Below, piece after piece: positions 1 through 8,864 of a DNA stretch of 64,000 nucleotides. Where the stretch lies: positions 1 to 64,000 of the forward strand of contig SVTJ01000012.1 in NCBI GenBank assembly GCA_015063845.1, read 5' to 3'. Positions within the stretch are counted from its first letter, which is position 1; every line of letters starts with the position of its first letter. A model generated the notes under the pieces. It saw only the letters and a program-made list of their open reading frames with translations, was not told the origin of the DNA and did not search any database. Both the position numbers and the translations under genes were made by a program. This stretch comes from Oscillospiraceae bacterium (GTDB taxonomy: Bacteria > Bacillota > Clostridia > Oscillospirales > CAG-272).

Positions 1-49
1 CCGGTTCATACCCGGTAGGTCATGGGTTCAAATCCAATTCCCGCTACCA
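1..49 (+). tRNA. tRNA-Met (CAT), 5' truncated by window edge
   Basis: Only the anticodon arm onward is present. The anticodon stem ccgg/ccgg encloses the seven-base loop ttCATac, followed by a short variable region, a TTCAAAT T-loop and the acceptor 3' strand with encoded CCA at 47-49. CAT reads Met; elongator, initiator or lysidine-modified Ile cannot be separated without the 5' half. Confidence 0.85.
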
Positions 50-51
50 AC

Positions 52-126
52 GGCCCGTTGGTCAAGCGGCTAAGACACCGCCCTTTCACGGCGGTAACGG
101 GAGTTCGATTCTCCCACGGGTCACCA
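52..126 (+). tRNA. tRNA-Glu (TTC)
   Basis: Complete cloverleaf. Acceptor strands ggcccgt and acgggtc pair, the anticodon loop is ctTTCac, the T-arm is gggagTTCGATTctccc, and CCA is encoded. It lies 2 bases after the tRNA-Met, so the two are probably one transcript ending at the hairpin at 181-213. Confidence 0.95.
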
Positions 127-177
127 AGGGAACTCCCCGAAAAATCTTTTCGCAAGACTTTTTAGGGCATCCAAGAA

Positions 178-213
178 AAACAGGACAGAGAATTTTCTCT
201 GTCCTGTTTTTTT
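178..213 (+). terminator. Rho-independent terminator after tRNA-Glu, bidirectional
   Basis: Perfect 11-bp stem (caggacagaga / tctctgtcctg) with a 4-base loop and seven T on the + strand. A run of A on the other side lets it also act on the minus strand behind valS. Confidence 0.9.
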
Positions 214-219
214 GCTTTG

Positions 220-266
220 TAAACATTAAGCGCTCAAGCGAATTTGCTTGAGCGCTTAATGTTTTT
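220..266. terminator. Terminator hairpin at the 3' end of valS
   Basis: Perfect palindrome with arms aaacattaagcgctcaagc and its complement around an 8-base loop. It abuts the valS stop codon. A second hairpin lies immediately beyond it. Confidence 0.8.
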
Positions 267-2910
267 AAGACAGCTTATTGAGCGCCGCTATAACACCTTC
301 AAGGTTTTCGCGGTATTTCTCAAGCTTTGCCTTTTCACCCTCAACAACTGCTGCGGGAGCTTTAGCAACGAAGCCCTCGTTTGAAAGCTTATTTTCAAGT
401 CTTTCTATCTCGCCGATAAGCTTCTTTTCCTCGCCCTCAAGTCTTGCCTTTTCTTTTTCGGTATCAATGATATCGGAAAGGGGAAGGAAGATCGTTGCGG
501 AGTCGGTGATTATCTGCACTGCGTCGTCCGCGCTTATCTTGCCCTCAAAGCTGTCAGCTATCTCGACCTCGGAAGCAGACGCGAGACGCTCAAAGAATAT
601 CTTTGTGCTGTCGTTGAAAGCGTCGGTGTACTTAGTCGCGATATATACCTTAGCCTTGCGTGAGGGAACTACGTTCATCTCGTTTCTTCTCGCGCGTATT
701 GCCTTGATAGCGGCGATGACCTTGGTCATCTTCTCGGCATCCGCTGTGAATACGAGAGCCTCGTTAAACTTAGGATACTCGCTTATCATGATGCTCTCAT
801 CGGTGTGGGGAAGAGCCTGATAGATCTCCTCTGTGATGAAAGGCATAAAGGGATGCAGGAGCTTGAGTGTTCCCGTAAGAACGTAACCGAGCACGTTCTG
901 AGCGACCTTGTTGCCATCGCTCTCCTTGTCGTTAAGGCGAGCCTTGGTAAGCTCGATATACCAGTCGCAGAATACGTCCCAGGTAAACTCGTAGATAGAA
1001 GCAAGCGCTACACCCACCTCATACTTATCGAGCGCGTTGGTGACCTCTTCGACAAGTGCGTTGAACTCGTTGAGTATCCACTTGTCCTCAGACGTGAGCA
1101 CGTCTGTCTCTGGGAGCTTTATCTCGTCGATAGTAAGGTTCATACGAACAAATCTCGAAGCATTCCAAAGCTTGTTTGCGAAGTTTCTTGCCGCCTCTAT
1201 CTTCTCGTCCGAGAAACGCATATCGTTTCCGGGGGAGTTACCCGTAGCGAGAGCGTATCTGAGCGCGTCCGCGCCATAATTCTTGATTATCTCGAGCGGG
1301 TCGATACCGTTGCCGAGAGACTTGGACATCTTGCGTCCCTGCGCGTCACGGACAAGGCCGTGGATAAACACCGTGCTGAAGGGCTTTGCGTCCATATGCT
1401 CAAGTCCCGAGAATATCATACGCGATACCCAGAAGGTGATGATGTCGTAGCCCGTTACGAGCACGCTTGTGGGGTAGTACTTCTTAAGGTCCTCTGTCAT
1501 ATCGGGCCAGCCGAGAGTAGAGAAGGGCCAAAGGGCAGAGGAGAACCACGTGTCAAGCACGTCGCTGTCCTGATGCACCTTGCCGCCGCACTTGGGGCAA
1601 ACGTCGATATCTGTCTTGGAGACTGTCATCTCGCCGCAATCGTCGCAATAGAAGGCGGGAATTCTGTGACCCCACCAAAGCTGACGGGAGATACACCAGT
1701 CAAGGATGTTGTTCATCCAGTTGAAGTAGTTCTTGGAAAATCTTTCGGGAATAAAGTTGATGTCTCCGTCCTCAACTGCCTTTATAGCGGGCTCAGCGAG
1801 GGGCTTCATCTTAACAAACCACTGATCGGATGTGAGAGGCTCAACGGTAGTTCCGCAACGGTAGCAAACGCCTACGTTGTGGTCGTGAGGAACGGTCTTA
1901 ACAAGGAAGCCCTGTGCCTCAAGGTCGGCAACGAGAGCCTTGCGGCACTCATATCTGTCCATACCCTCGTATTTGCCTGCGTACGCGTTCATGGTAGCGT
2001 CGTCGTTCATGACCTTTATCTGCTCAAGGTCGTGTCTCTGACCGACAAGGAAGTCGTTGGGGTCGTGCGCGGGGGTTATCTTAACGCAGCCCGTGCCGAA
2101 GCCTATCTCAACGTAGTCGTCGGCGATAACGGGTATCTCTCTGTTTACGATGGGGAGAATGAGCGTCTTGCCGATGAGGTGCTTTGTAGCCTCGTCATCG
2201 GGGTTTACGGCAACGGCTGTGTCACCGAACATTGTCTCGGGACGGGTGGTAGCCACCTCAACGTAGCCGTCCTCGCCCTTTATCGGGTACTTGATATGCC
2301 AGAAGTTTCCGGGCATATCCTTATATTCTACCTCAGCATCGGAAAGAGCTGTGAGGCAGTGAGGACACCAGTTGATTATTCTGTGTCCGCGATAGATAAG
2401 ACCCTTATCATAGAGATTTACAAACACCTCGCGAACTGCTCTCGAGCAGCCCTCATCCATAGTAAATCTTTCTCTTGTCCAGTCGCAGGAAGCGCCGAGC
2501 TTTTTGAGCTGGCTGATGATACGGTTACCGTACTGATGCTTCCAATCCCAAACTCTCTCAAGAAAAGCCTCACGTCCGAGGTCGTATCTTGTAAGACCCT
2601 CGTTAACTCTGAGCTGCTCCTCGACCTTTATCTGAGTAGCGATACCGGCGTGGTCTGTGCCGGGTACCCAAAGGGTGTTAAAGCCCTGCATTCTCTTGTA
2701 ACGGACAAGTATATCCTGAAGTGTCTCGTCGAGCGCGTGACCCATATGGAGCTGACCCGTAACGTTTGGAGGGGGAATGACCACGGTAAACGCGGGAGCG
2801 GGGTTTTTGACATCGGGAGTGAAATAGCCCTTGTCGCACCAATTCTGATATATTCTGTCCTCAAACTCCTGAGGGGAATATACCTTAGGTAATTCATTGT
2901 AGGAATTCAT
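265..2910 (-). CDS. valS: Valyl-tRNA synthetase
   Basis: Class Ia aminoacyl-tRNA synthetase charging tRNA-Val in the cytosol; its editing domain removes mischarged threonine. The 881-residue length is normal. The HIGH signature is seen as HMGH (residues 55-58, after PPPNVTGQL) and KMSKS lies near residue 527 in [10 protein letters not shown]. Cys pairs (CPHC, CYRC, CDDC, CPKC) suggest zinc-binding knuckles. The C-terminus is a charged coiled coil, as in bacterial ValRS. The ATG is preceded by GAGGAG at normal spacing. Transcription should be controlled by the T-box leader directly upstream, which carries a GTC (Val) specifier. Identity is secure. Confidence 0.98.
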   Translation of the reverse strand: MNSYNELPKVYSPQEFEDRIYQNWCDKGYFTPDVKNPAPAFTVVIPPPNVTGQLHMGHALDETLQDILVRYKRMQGFNTLWVPGTDHAGIATQIKVEEQLRVNEGLTRYDLGREAFLERVWDWKHQYGNRIISQLKKLGASCDWTRERFTMDEGCSRAVREVFVNLYDKGLIYRGHRIINWCPHCLTALSDAEVEYKDMPGNFWHIKYPIKGEDGYVEVATTRPETMFGDTAVAVNPDDEATKHLIGKTLILPIVNREIPVIADDYVEIGFGTGCVKITPAHDPNDFLVGQRHDLEQIKVMNDDATMNAYAGKYEGMDRYECRKALVADLEAQGFLVKTVPHDHNVGVCYRCGTTVEPLTSDQWFVKMKPLAEPAIKAVEDGDINFIPERFSKNYFNWMNNILDWCISRQLWWGHRIPAFYCDDCGEMTVSKTDIDVCPKCGGKVHQDSDVLDTWFSSALWPFSTLGWPDMTEDLKKYYPTSVLVTGYDIITFWVSRMIFSGLEHMDAKPFSTVFIHGLVRDAQGRKMSKSLGNGIDPLEIIKNYGADALRYALATGNSPGNDMRFSDEKIEAARNFANKLWNASRFVRMNLTIDEIKLPETDVLTSEDKWILNEFNALVEEVTNALDKYEVGVALASIYEFTWDVFCDWYIELTKARLNDKESDGNKVAQNVLGYVLTGTLKLLHPFMPFITEEIYQALPHTDESIMISEYPKFNEALVFTADAEKMTKVIAAIKAIRARRNEMNVVPSRKAKVYIATKYTDAFNDSTKIFFERLASASEVEIADSFEGKISADDAVQIITDSATIFLPLSDIIDTEKEKARLEGEEKKLIGEIERLENKLSNEGFVAKAPAAVVEGEKAKLEKYRENLEGVIAALNKLS

Positions 2911-2943
2911 TTTGTTTCTCCTCTTATATATTTAGCATAAATT

Positions 2944-3196
2944 TTTGACAAATAAAAAAGCCTCACCACCCATATCAGGGCGTTGAAGCACGCGGTACCA
3001 CCTGACTTGACAGCCGATATCGGCTATCATCTCAAGGGCCTGTAACGGAGGCTGACCGTCACGGGCTAAAGACAAGCTGTCACCCGCACCGCTCGGAAGC
3101 GACTTCGTCGGTATCTTGCGCGAACTCACACCAACCGTTCGCTCTCTGAGGCAATATTTCCGAGTACTACTCTTCGTCAAAGCGTTTTTATATTAC
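2944..3196 (-). promoter_or_regulatory. T-box riboswitch leader of valS (specifier GTC, Val)
   Basis: On the minus strand the leader has the T-box antiterminator core aggtggtaccgcg (plus 2991-3003). A terminator follows: a 12-bp stem with one A-G mismatch and six T (plus 2954-2989). Stem I is closed by ctcggaa/ttccgag. Just 5' of its 3' strand is the loop gaaGTCgc, placing the specifier codon GTC at plus 3101-3103. An AGAGAGC element also occurs in stem I. Uncharged tRNA-Val should pair with GTC and with the T-box bulge, allowing read-through into valS. Confidence 0.93.
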
Positions 3197-3201
3197 AAAT
3201 T

Positions 3202-3230
3202 ATTATAACACACAAGAAAAATAAAGTCAA
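3202..3230 (-). promoter_or_regulatory. Sigma-A promoter of the valS T-box leader
   Basis: On the minus strand TTGACT (plus 3225-3230) and TATAAT (plus 3202-3207) are separated by exactly 17 bases, with the T-box starting just downstream. Confidence 0.88.
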
Positions 3231-3334
3231 GAGGGTTTACAAATAAAAGTTGCAGCTAAGAAGCCGAGAAATTTAGGATTTATCGAATAGTTAAACACTA
3301 ATTCGAATAGGACACATATATATTTATTGTTTAC

Positions 3335-3363
3335 TTGACTTTTGGCTGTCTGTATGATATAAT
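3335..3363 (+). promoter_or_regulatory. Sigma-A promoter of the GH3 gene
   Basis: TTGACT (3335-3340), 17-base spacer, TATAAT (3358-3363). The RBS TAAGGAGA lies 8 bases before the ATG at 3409. The promoter is divergent from the valS promoter. A degenerate copy of the AAATTAGGATTTATCG repeat motif (as aaatttaggatttatcg) lies at about 3268-3284. Confidence 0.88.
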
Positions 3364-3408
3364 TCGCTTGAGTAAAAAGCTCATATTTTTACCTTAAGGA
3401 GAAATGTT

Positions 3409-5709
3409 ATGGCAACGATGGAAAAATGGGCGAGAATAAAATATATGCCCGTGTTACCCTTAGGTGAGAACGGAACGAGAGTAACAAGCTCCGCTTCTCA
3501 TATCGCACTTTCGAGACAAGCTGCCGAGGAGGGTATTGTCCTTTTGAAGAACAACGACGCAATGCTTCCCCTCAAAAAGGGAACTAACGTTGCTTTGTTC
3601 GGAATGGGACAGATCGCGTATTTCAAGGTCGGTGGCGGCAGCGGTGACGTTCACAGCGAATACACCGTGAATATATACGACGGTATAAAGAACACAAACG
3701 GATATTTAAATGCCTATGACGAGCTTTCTCAGTATTACGTAGAGTACGTTGCGGCGTGGCGCGCAAGCGGACAAAAGCTTCGCCTTATCAAGGAAGCCCC
3801 TTTCCCCGAGGAGCTGCTTGAGGGTGCGAGAAGCTTCGCCGATACCGCGATAATCACTATATCCAGACATTCCTCTGAGAGTATAGACAGACGTAACGAC
3901 GGAACGGACGATTATTTCTATCTCTCCGATACCGAAAAGAATATGGTTGAGCGCGTTTGCGATAACTTTGATAAGGTGGTCATCCTTCTTAATACGGGTG
4001 CGATGATAGACACATCTTGGTTTGCGGCCAACGATAAGATAGATGCCGCGCTTGCAGTATGGCAGGGCGGTATGGAGGGCGGCACGGCTGTTGCAAACGT
4101 CCTTATGGGTGAGGTAAATCCTTCGGGTAAGCTCGTTGATACCTGCGCCGCTTCCTTTGATGACTACCCCTCGTCTGAGGGCTTCCACGAGTCTGAGGAT
4201 TACGTCAAGTATACCGAGGATATTTTCGTAGGTTATAGATATTTTGAGACCATACCGGGCAAAAAGCAAAGAGTTATCTATCCTTTCGGATACGGAATGT
4301 CGTATACCGAGTTTGTGCTTTCGGGTGCTGTGGCAAAGCTTGACGGCGACGATATAGTTGTCAACGCAAGCGTCAAGAACGTGGGTGGCTATAAGGGTAA
4401 AGAGGTCGTTCAGGTATATTACAGCGCGCCTGATGGTAAGATGACAAAGCCTGCTCTCGAGCTTTGCGCGTTCGCAAAGACCAAGCTTCTTGAGTGTGGT
4501 GAGGAGCAGACGCTCACTATGCGCTTTGCGGTAAGCTCTATGGCGTCTTACGACGATATCGGCGACGTTTGCAAGTCCGCTTGGGTGCTTGAGGGCGGAG
4601 AATATAAGATATTCGTCGGTAATTCCATACGCTCTCTTTGTGAGCTTGATTATAAGTACGTGACTGACACGCGTGTGGTAGAGCAGCTCACCGAATATCT
4701 GACACCGAGAAATCTCGGGAAGAGACTTCTCGCAACGGGCGAATATGTGGCAGTCGCAGACTGTGAGCCTGTAAGAAAGACCTTTCCGACTAACTACCAC
4801 AATGAATATAAGCCTTCAGAGGAGATCATAACGCTCCGAGACGTATCAAAGGGAAAGGCAACGCTTGACGAGTTTATCTCTCAGCTGACCGACGAGGAGC
4901 TTGCAAGACTTCTCAAGGGTAAGAAGAATGCAGGTGTCGCCAATACCTGCGGTATTGGCGGATTGCCGAAATACGGTGTTCCCACGCCTATGACGGCAGA
5001 CGGCCCTGCGGGCGTTCGTATCGAGATGAAGACGGGCGTGAGAACGACGGCATTCCCCATAGCGACCTTGCTTGCGTGCACGTGGAACCTTGAGCTTGTT
5101 GAAAAGGTCGGTCGCGCGGGCGCGCTTGAATGTAAGGAGAACAATCTCCCGATATGGCTCACCCCGGGACTTAATATCCATAGAAGCCCGCTTTGCGGCA
5201 GAAACTTCGAGTATTACTCCGAGGACCCCTTTGTTGCGGGTAAGATGGCGGCAGCGACCGTAAGAGGAATACAGTCGGTCGGTATCGTTGCAACTCCCAA
5301 GCATTTCGCTTGTAACAATAAGGAGACAAACAGAAAAGAGTCGGACTCCATAGCTTCCGAGCGCGCGATAAGAGAGATATACATTAAGGGCTTTGAGATA
5401 TGCGTAAAAGAAGCATCTCCAAAGCTTATAATGACCGCTTATAACATCATAAACGGCGTAAGAGCATCGGAGAACGCAGAGCTTATTATGGGAATACTCA
5501 GAGGTGAATGGGGCTACGAGGGAGTGGTCACCACCGACTGGAGAAATCACGCGTCCTTCGCTACCGAGGTCAAGAGCGGAAACGACGTTCGTATGCCGTT
5601 AGACGCAACCGACGATATTATCGAGAAGCTCCACGAGGGCTATATTACCCGAGATGAGATAGCCGTCTGCGTAAAACGACTTCTTGAAATGATACTTTGG
5701 ATGGAATAA
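3409..5709 (+). CDS. GH3 beta-glycosidase with inverted domain order
   Basis: Probable intracellular beta-glucosidase or beta-xylosidase; there is no signal peptide. The domain order is unusual. The GH3 C-terminal alpha/beta sandwich and a fibronectin-III-like domain come first (about residues 25-430). The catalytic (alpha/beta)8 barrel follows (about 475-766), with TADGPAGVR, the sugar-binding KHFACNN near 631 and the nucleophile Asp near 709 in GVVTTDW. This permuted layout is known from rumen enzymes of Ruminococcus albus and Butyrivibrio fibrisolvens. The gene is monocistronic with its own promoter and terminator. Substrate cannot be read from the sequence. Confidence 0.9.
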   Translation: MATMEKWARIKYMPVLPLGENGTRVTSSASHIALSRQAAEEGIVLLKNNDAMLPLKKGTNVALFGMGQIAYFKVGGGSGDVHSEYTVNIYDGIKNTNGYLNAYDELSQYYVEYVAAWRASGQKLRLIKEAPFPEELLEGARSFADTAIITISRHSSESIDRRNDGTDDYFYLSDTEKNMVERVCDNFDKVVILLNTGAMIDTSWFAANDKIDAALAVWQGGMEGGTAVANVLMGEVNPSGKLVDTCAASFDDYPSSEGFHESEDYVKYTEDIFVGYRYFETIPGKKQRVIYPFGYGMSYTEFVLSGAVAKLDGDDIVVNASVKNVGGYKGKEVVQVYYSAPDGKMTKPALELCAFAKTKLLECGEEQTLTMRFAVSSMASYDDIGDVCKSAWVLEGGEYKIFVGNSIRSLCELDYKYVTDTRVVEQLTEYLTPRNLGKRLLATGEYVAVADCEPVRKTFPTNYHNEYKPSEEIITLRDVSKGKATLDEFISQLTDEELARLLKGKKNAGVANTCGIGGLPKYGVPTPMTADGPAGVRIEMKTGVRTTAFPIATLLACTWNLELVEKVGRAGALECKENNLPIWLTPGLNIHRSPLCGRNFEYYSEDPFVAGKMAAATVRGIQSVGIVATPKHFACNNKETNRKESDSIASERAIREIYIKGFEICVKEASPKLIMTAYNIINGVRASENAELIMGILRGEWGYEGVVTTDWRNHASFATEVKSGNDVRMPLDATDDIIEKLHEGYITRDEIAVCVKRLLEMILWME

Positions 5710-5720
5710 AACAAAAGAGA

Positions 5721-5751
5721 AAAGCTCCGACCGAAAGGTTGGAGCTTTTTT
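5721..5751 (+). terminator. Terminator after the GH3 gene
   Basis: Stem aaagctccgacc / ggttggagcttt with a GAAA tetraloop and a T run, beginning 12 bases after the stop codon. Confidence 0.92.
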
Positions 5752-5755
5752 AGTG

Positions 5756-5874
5756 ATATTCTTCGCTTGTGCTCAGCATGATATATTCGCCTTCAAAACT
5801 CGCGAAGCGAATATCACTCGGCGTAAGCCGAATATCACTGCGAAGCAATAGAACTCGCCGCAGGCGAATATAAC
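5756..5874. repeat. Array of small hairpins joined by AATATCACT linkers
   Basis: Four short stem-loops (gcGAAgc, cggcGTAAgccg, gcGAAgc, cgccGCAggcg) are each followed by a linker close to aatatcact (aatatcact, aatatcact, aatagaact, aatataact). A related aatat stretch precedes them. Period is about 18-21 bases. No ORF. It sits between two convergent transcription units. Confidence 0.75.
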
Positions 5875-5876
5875 TG

Positions 5877-5912
5877 AAAAAAGCACATCTGCAAAGCAGA
5901 CGTGCTTTTTTC
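5877..5912 (-). terminator. Terminator of tRNA-Thr, bidirectional
   Basis: Stem gcacatctgc / gcagacgtgc with an AAA loop and T/A runs on both sides, ending at the CCA end of the minus-strand tRNA. Confidence 0.9.
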
Positions 5913-5988
5913 TGGAGCTGGTAATCAGAATCGAACTGATGACCTCGTCATTACCAATGACGTGCTCTACCGACTGAGCCATACCAGC
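5913..5988 (-). tRNA. tRNA-Thr (GGT)
   Basis: Full cloverleaf on the minus strand. Acceptor gctggta/taccagc, D-arm gctcagtcggtagagc, anticodon loop ttGGTaa in a cgtca/tgacg stem, T-arm with GTTCGATTC, encoded CCA. It is a single-gene transcript ending at the adjacent hairpin. Confidence 0.95.
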
Positions 5989-6056
5989 GACTTGTATATT
6001 ATAACAAACAGTATGGCATTTGTCAAGACTTTTTTCGATTTTTCTCAAAATAATTT

Positions 6057-6890
6057 TTAGTCGCGGTAACCGAGCTCTCGAAGTATGCGTATTGCTTTTT
6101 CGGGGTCGTTGCAGGTGAACATAGTGATCCCGCGATCAATAGCCGCCTGCATTTTTTCGGGGGTATCGACCGCAAAGCAAACGCAAGTAGCGCAGTCAAG
6201 CTCATTCTTTACAAAGTCAAAATCTTCCTTCGGCAAAAGCGGCTCGGTAAGTCTTGTAGTCTTTCCTTCCGCGTTCTTGTATACGTTGAAAAGGCAAGCG
6301 TACGTGAGATAGGGATATACGTAATCCTGAGAGCCTCTCATAAGAAATTCGGGATAAAAACCGTGGAGAGGGTAGGAGGGATATTTTTCGTGCAGATACT
6401 TGAGCATAAGACGCGAGAAGCAGTTGAGCATAACTCTGTCGGAGATACCTCTCTCCTCGACCATAGCGATTATCTTGTCTGCGGTGGTGTAAGCAAAGTC
6501 ACCGAGCTCCTCGGGATAATCCTTTATCTCAAGATTGAGAAGCAGGTCATCATAGGGTGCTACAAGGTCAAGAAATTCCTCGAAGGTAGGTACTTTTGTA
6601 CCCTTGTATTCCTCACTGAATTTCACGCCTGCGTCGAGCTGTCTGAGCTCGTCAAGCGTCATATCGCAAACTCTGCCCGTACCGTCCGTCGTGCGGTCAA
6701 CGAGAAGGTCGTGCATCATAATGATAACGCCGTCCTTTGTTTGATGAAGGTCGGTCTCAATACCGTCCGAGCCCACCTCTATCGCGTGACGGAATGCGGG
6801 CATCGTGTTTTCGGGACGGCAGTCCTTGTCACCTCTGTGCGCAGCCATCATTATCTTGCCCGAGCTTATAAATTCAACAAACTTGTTCAT
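6057..6890 (-). CDS. Glycerophosphodiester phosphodiesterase (GDPD family)
   Basis: Hydrolyses glycerophosphodiesters to glycerol-3-phosphate and an alcohol. The 277-residue protein has the GDPD catalytic motifs: HRGDKDCRPENT from His18, GIETDLHQTKDG (metal-binding Glu and Asp) and HD in MMHDLLVDRTTDG. NLEIKD and a C-terminal CNDPEKA end the TIM barrel. There is no signal peptide, so it acts in the cytosol. The start is taken at MNKFVEF, preceded by GAGGT; the frame is open upstream, but that reading runs into the promoter. Monocistronic, in the minus direction downstream of the phage-head cassette but with its own promoter. Confidence 0.93.
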   Translation of the reverse strand: MNKFVEFISSGKIMMAAHRGDKDCRPENTMPAFRHAIEVGSDGIETDLHQTKDGVIIMMHDLLVDRTTDGTGRVCDMTLDELRQLDAGVKFSEEYKGTKVPTFEEFLDLVAPYDDLLLNLEIKDYPEELGDFAYTTADKIIAMVEERGISDRVMLNCFSRLMLKYLHEKYPSYPLHGFYPEFLMRGSQDYVYPYLTYACLFNVYKNAEGKTTRLTEPLLPKEDFDFVKNELDCATCVCFAVDTPEKMQAAIDRGITMFTCNDPEKAIRILRELGYRD

Positions 6891-6923
6891 AGCATATACC
6901 TCAATAAAGTTTTTTATAACGTA

Positions 6924-6952
6924 ATTATAGCACAACTTCGGGATATTTGCAA
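6924..6952 (-). promoter_or_regulatory. Sigma-A promoter of the GDPD gene
   Basis: Minus-strand TTGCAA (plus 6947-6952), 17-base spacer, TATAAT (plus 6924-6929). It lies between the hairpin ending the phage cassette and the GDPD start, so the two units are separate. Confidence 0.8.
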
Positions 6953-6998
6953 TATTTGATCATTATTTTGATAAAAGCATAAAAACGCGCAAGAGTTT

Positions 6999-7026
6999 GC
7001 CCGTGTGTCCAAGTGGACACACGGGC
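6999..7026 (-). terminator. Hairpin closing the phage-head cassette
   Basis: Perfect 12-bp stem (gcccgtgtgtcc / ggacacacgggc) with a 4-base loop, 7 bases beyond the stop of the last cassette gene. The T run is weak directly after the stem on the minus strand (aaactc, then gttttt), so termination is probable but not certain. Confidence 0.65.
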
Positions 7027-7033
7027 GTTTTGC

Positions 7034-7426
7034 TCAGTCGTAGAAATATCGGTCTTGTATGCTCTCGCAAACGGCGGGAACACAACGTCCGATAGACGAC
7101 ATCGCATCGCAGTATCTGTCATAGAGCCTGTCCGACATCTCGGGGAAATCGTCGATTATCAGCATAGCCGCAAGATAAAGAGAAGCGGCACTTGAAAAGC
7201 GGTCGAGCAGAGGGAAGTCGTTTTCAAGCGGGATAAACACCGCGTTGAAGTCATCGGACTCACGCTCGTCAAGCGCGATACGCAACGAAGCGTCGGTGTC
7301 GCGAGCCTCGGTGCAGAAAGCTGCCAGAAGATAGGGAGCTCTCTCTTCGTAATCCTCGTTGTCGCCGTCCACGGAGCTCTCAGCGAGCATTGCTAATGCA
7401 CTTATGTATATGTCTCTATTGGTCAT
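7034..7426 (-). CDS. Small protein at head-completion position (adaptor-like)
   Basis: 130 residues, acidic and mostly helical in character. I do not recognise a family from sequence. The start codon lies 1 base after the coat gene stop, so translation is probably coupled. In P22-like and HK97-like genomes the gene after the coat protein usually encodes the head-tail connector or adaptor (P22 gp4, HK97 gp6). Length and helical content fit that role, but the assignment rests on position only. It is the last gene of the cassette; a hairpin follows directly instead of tail genes. Confidence 0.6.
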   Translation of the reverse strand: MTNRDIYISALAMLAESSVDGDNEDYEERAPYLLAAFCTEARDTDASLRIALDERESDDFNAVFIPLENDFPLLDRFSSAASLYLAAMLIIDDFPEMSDRLYDRYCDAMSSIGRCVPAVCESIQDRYFYD

Positions 7427-7427
7427 A

Positions 7428-8267
7428 TCAGTTTGCTACCGAGTGAGTTACTTCTATGCAGACCATCTCCTTAGGATATATCACCTTTGCTCCAAAGAGG
7501 TGAAGTCCCTTAACGGCATCGGCAAATCTCTTTTCGGGACGGTAAGCCTCTATCTCGGAAAGCTGCTCTGCGAAAGCGATGGAGCGCTTGGTACGTACGA
7601 GACAGTTGTGAAGGATATCGTCTGTTTCCTGGAAGGATTCAACGTTGTTTGATACAAACACCTTCGCGCCGAAGAGTGTGCCGAACTGACCGTTTTCAAG
7701 TACAGAATTGTTGCTGGATGTGAATTCGATCTTTGCTCTGAGAAGAATAGATGCTACGTAGGGGGTCAACTCGATAACCACGTCGGAGGGATCAGTGACG
7801 CCTGCCTCGTAAAGCTTCTGCATAGCGGTAATAAAGGTATCCAAAAGCACCTCGGGAGTGGGCTCATTGAGGCAGATCCTTGTTTCGGTGTCCTTGTGAA
7901 GTGAATAGATAAATCTATCAGCCTGATTTGCAAGAGCGGCTGCTGCTGTGCTCATAGCAGCTTCCATAAGCTTAGGCGAAGCCTGCGCGAGGTCTATGTC
8001 GTCTATCTGGAAGTTGAAGCATACAGCTTGGTCGATCGGAAATTCGATCACTGTGTCTGTGAGGACCTGAGGTGCACTAAGATCGGTGTCCTTGTGATAG
8101 TCATTGAGTCCTACGTTTTCGATTCCGCAGATCTTTACGACAGAGCCCATCTCCTTTATATCTCCTTCGAAGGAGCGGTTACAGTTTGATGCTGCGACGT
8201 ACTTTTCGTTGAGTTTTGCATAGAGTGTCTCACTCCATACTGTAGGTATAAAATTTGTAATTGCCAT
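7428..8267 (-). CDS. Phage major capsid (coat) protein, P22 coat family
   Basis: 279 residues. The N-terminus (MAITNFIPTVWSETL, then NCNRSFEGDIKEMG and VKICGI) and the FPIDQAVCFNFQIDDIDLAQA segment match the pattern of P22-type coat proteins with an HK97 fold, found in many podo- and siphophages of Firmicutes and Actinobacteria. No delta-domain protease is encoded nearby, which fits a scaffold-dependent, non-cleaved coat. RBS AAAGGA precedes the ATG. The frame is intact from start to stop, with no sign of decay. Confidence 0.85.
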   Translation of the reverse strand: MAITNFIPTVWSETLYAKLNEKYVAASNCNRSFEGDIKEMGSVVKICGIENVGLNDYHKDTDLSAPQVLTDTVIEFPIDQAVCFNFQIDDIDLAQASPKLMEAAMSTAAAALANQADRFIYSLHKDTETRICLNEPTPEVLLDTFITAMQKLYEAGVTDPSDVVIELTPYVASILLRAKIEFTSSNNSVLENGQFGTLFGAKVFVSNNVESFQETDDILHNCLVRTKRSIAFAEQLSEIEAYRPEKRFADAVKGLHLFGAKVIYPKEMVCIEVTHSVAN

Positions 8268-8309
8268 AATTTTTTGATCCTTTCTTTTTTAAAAATTTTT
8301 GTGTTTATC

Positions 8310-8864
8310 TCAGTTCCATTTTTTCATGGAGCTTATGATCTTTTTGTAGTTTGCTCTTACCTCGTCCTGAGACATTGAGCGCACCTCATCGGGTGTGAAG
8401 AATTCGGAGGGGGTGTTTGTTCCTGCCTTGCCTGCCGAGAGAGAGGCGTTCTTTTGGTTGACTGCTTTTACGCGCTCTGCCTGGAGCTGAAGCTTGCGCT
8501 GATATATAGCGTAAGAGGCGGCAAGCGAGTTGCCTTTTTTTACGTCCTCCCAAACCTCATCGGGGAGTGTTTCCACCGCGGTCTCGGGGAAAAGGGAATA
8601 GAAGTCTCCGAGCTGTGCGGATATCCTTTCCGCCTCGGCTTGCTTTTGCGCGAGCAGAGCGGTCAGCTCGCTGACCTGCTCTCTGAGCGTTTCAAGCTCG
8701 TTTGCAACAGCGTCCTCGACGGTCTCTGCCTCAGTGTCGCATTGCTCTTCAGTGTCGCATTGCTCGTCATCGACTGCCGTGACTTTTGTATCGTTTTCCG
8801 TCTCTGCGAGCACCTCGCAGGGCTCATCCGCAATGGACGCGGCAATGATAGTATCGTTATTCAT
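8310..8864 (-). CDS. Phage scaffolding-like protein
   Basis: 184 residues. An acidic N-terminus (about 1-50) carries the short tandem repeat EEQCDTE. A predicted coiled coil follows (about 52-85). Next is a Ser/Gly/Thr-rich linker, then EFFTPDEVRSMSQDEVRANY and a basic C-terminal helix ending SMKKWN. An acidic head, coiled coil and basic coat-binding tail are the usual plan of scaffolding proteins, and the position between portal and coat matches P22 gene 8. The ATG overlaps the portal stop by 8 bases and has a GGAGG RBS. Confidence 0.75.
   Translation of the reverse strand: MNNDTIIAASIADEPCEVLAETENDTKVTAVDDEQCDTEEQCDTEAETVEDAVANELETLREQVSELTALLAQKQAEAERISAQLGDFYSLFPETAVETLPDEVWEDVKKGNSLAASYAIYQRKLQLQAERVKAVNQKNASLSAGKAGTNTPSEFFTPDEVRSMSQDEVRANYKKIISSMKKWN

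Noticed and set aside
805-2892. Long open frame (695 codons) on the + strand opposite valS
   Set aside because: Antisense shadow of a secure gene; no RBS, no recognisable domains, Val/Leu/Cys-rich composition produced by reading the codon pattern backwards.
2932-3180. 82-codon minus-strand frame between valS and the GH3 gene
   Set aside because: It lies wholly within the T-box leader RNA, whose structure and terminator explain the sequence.
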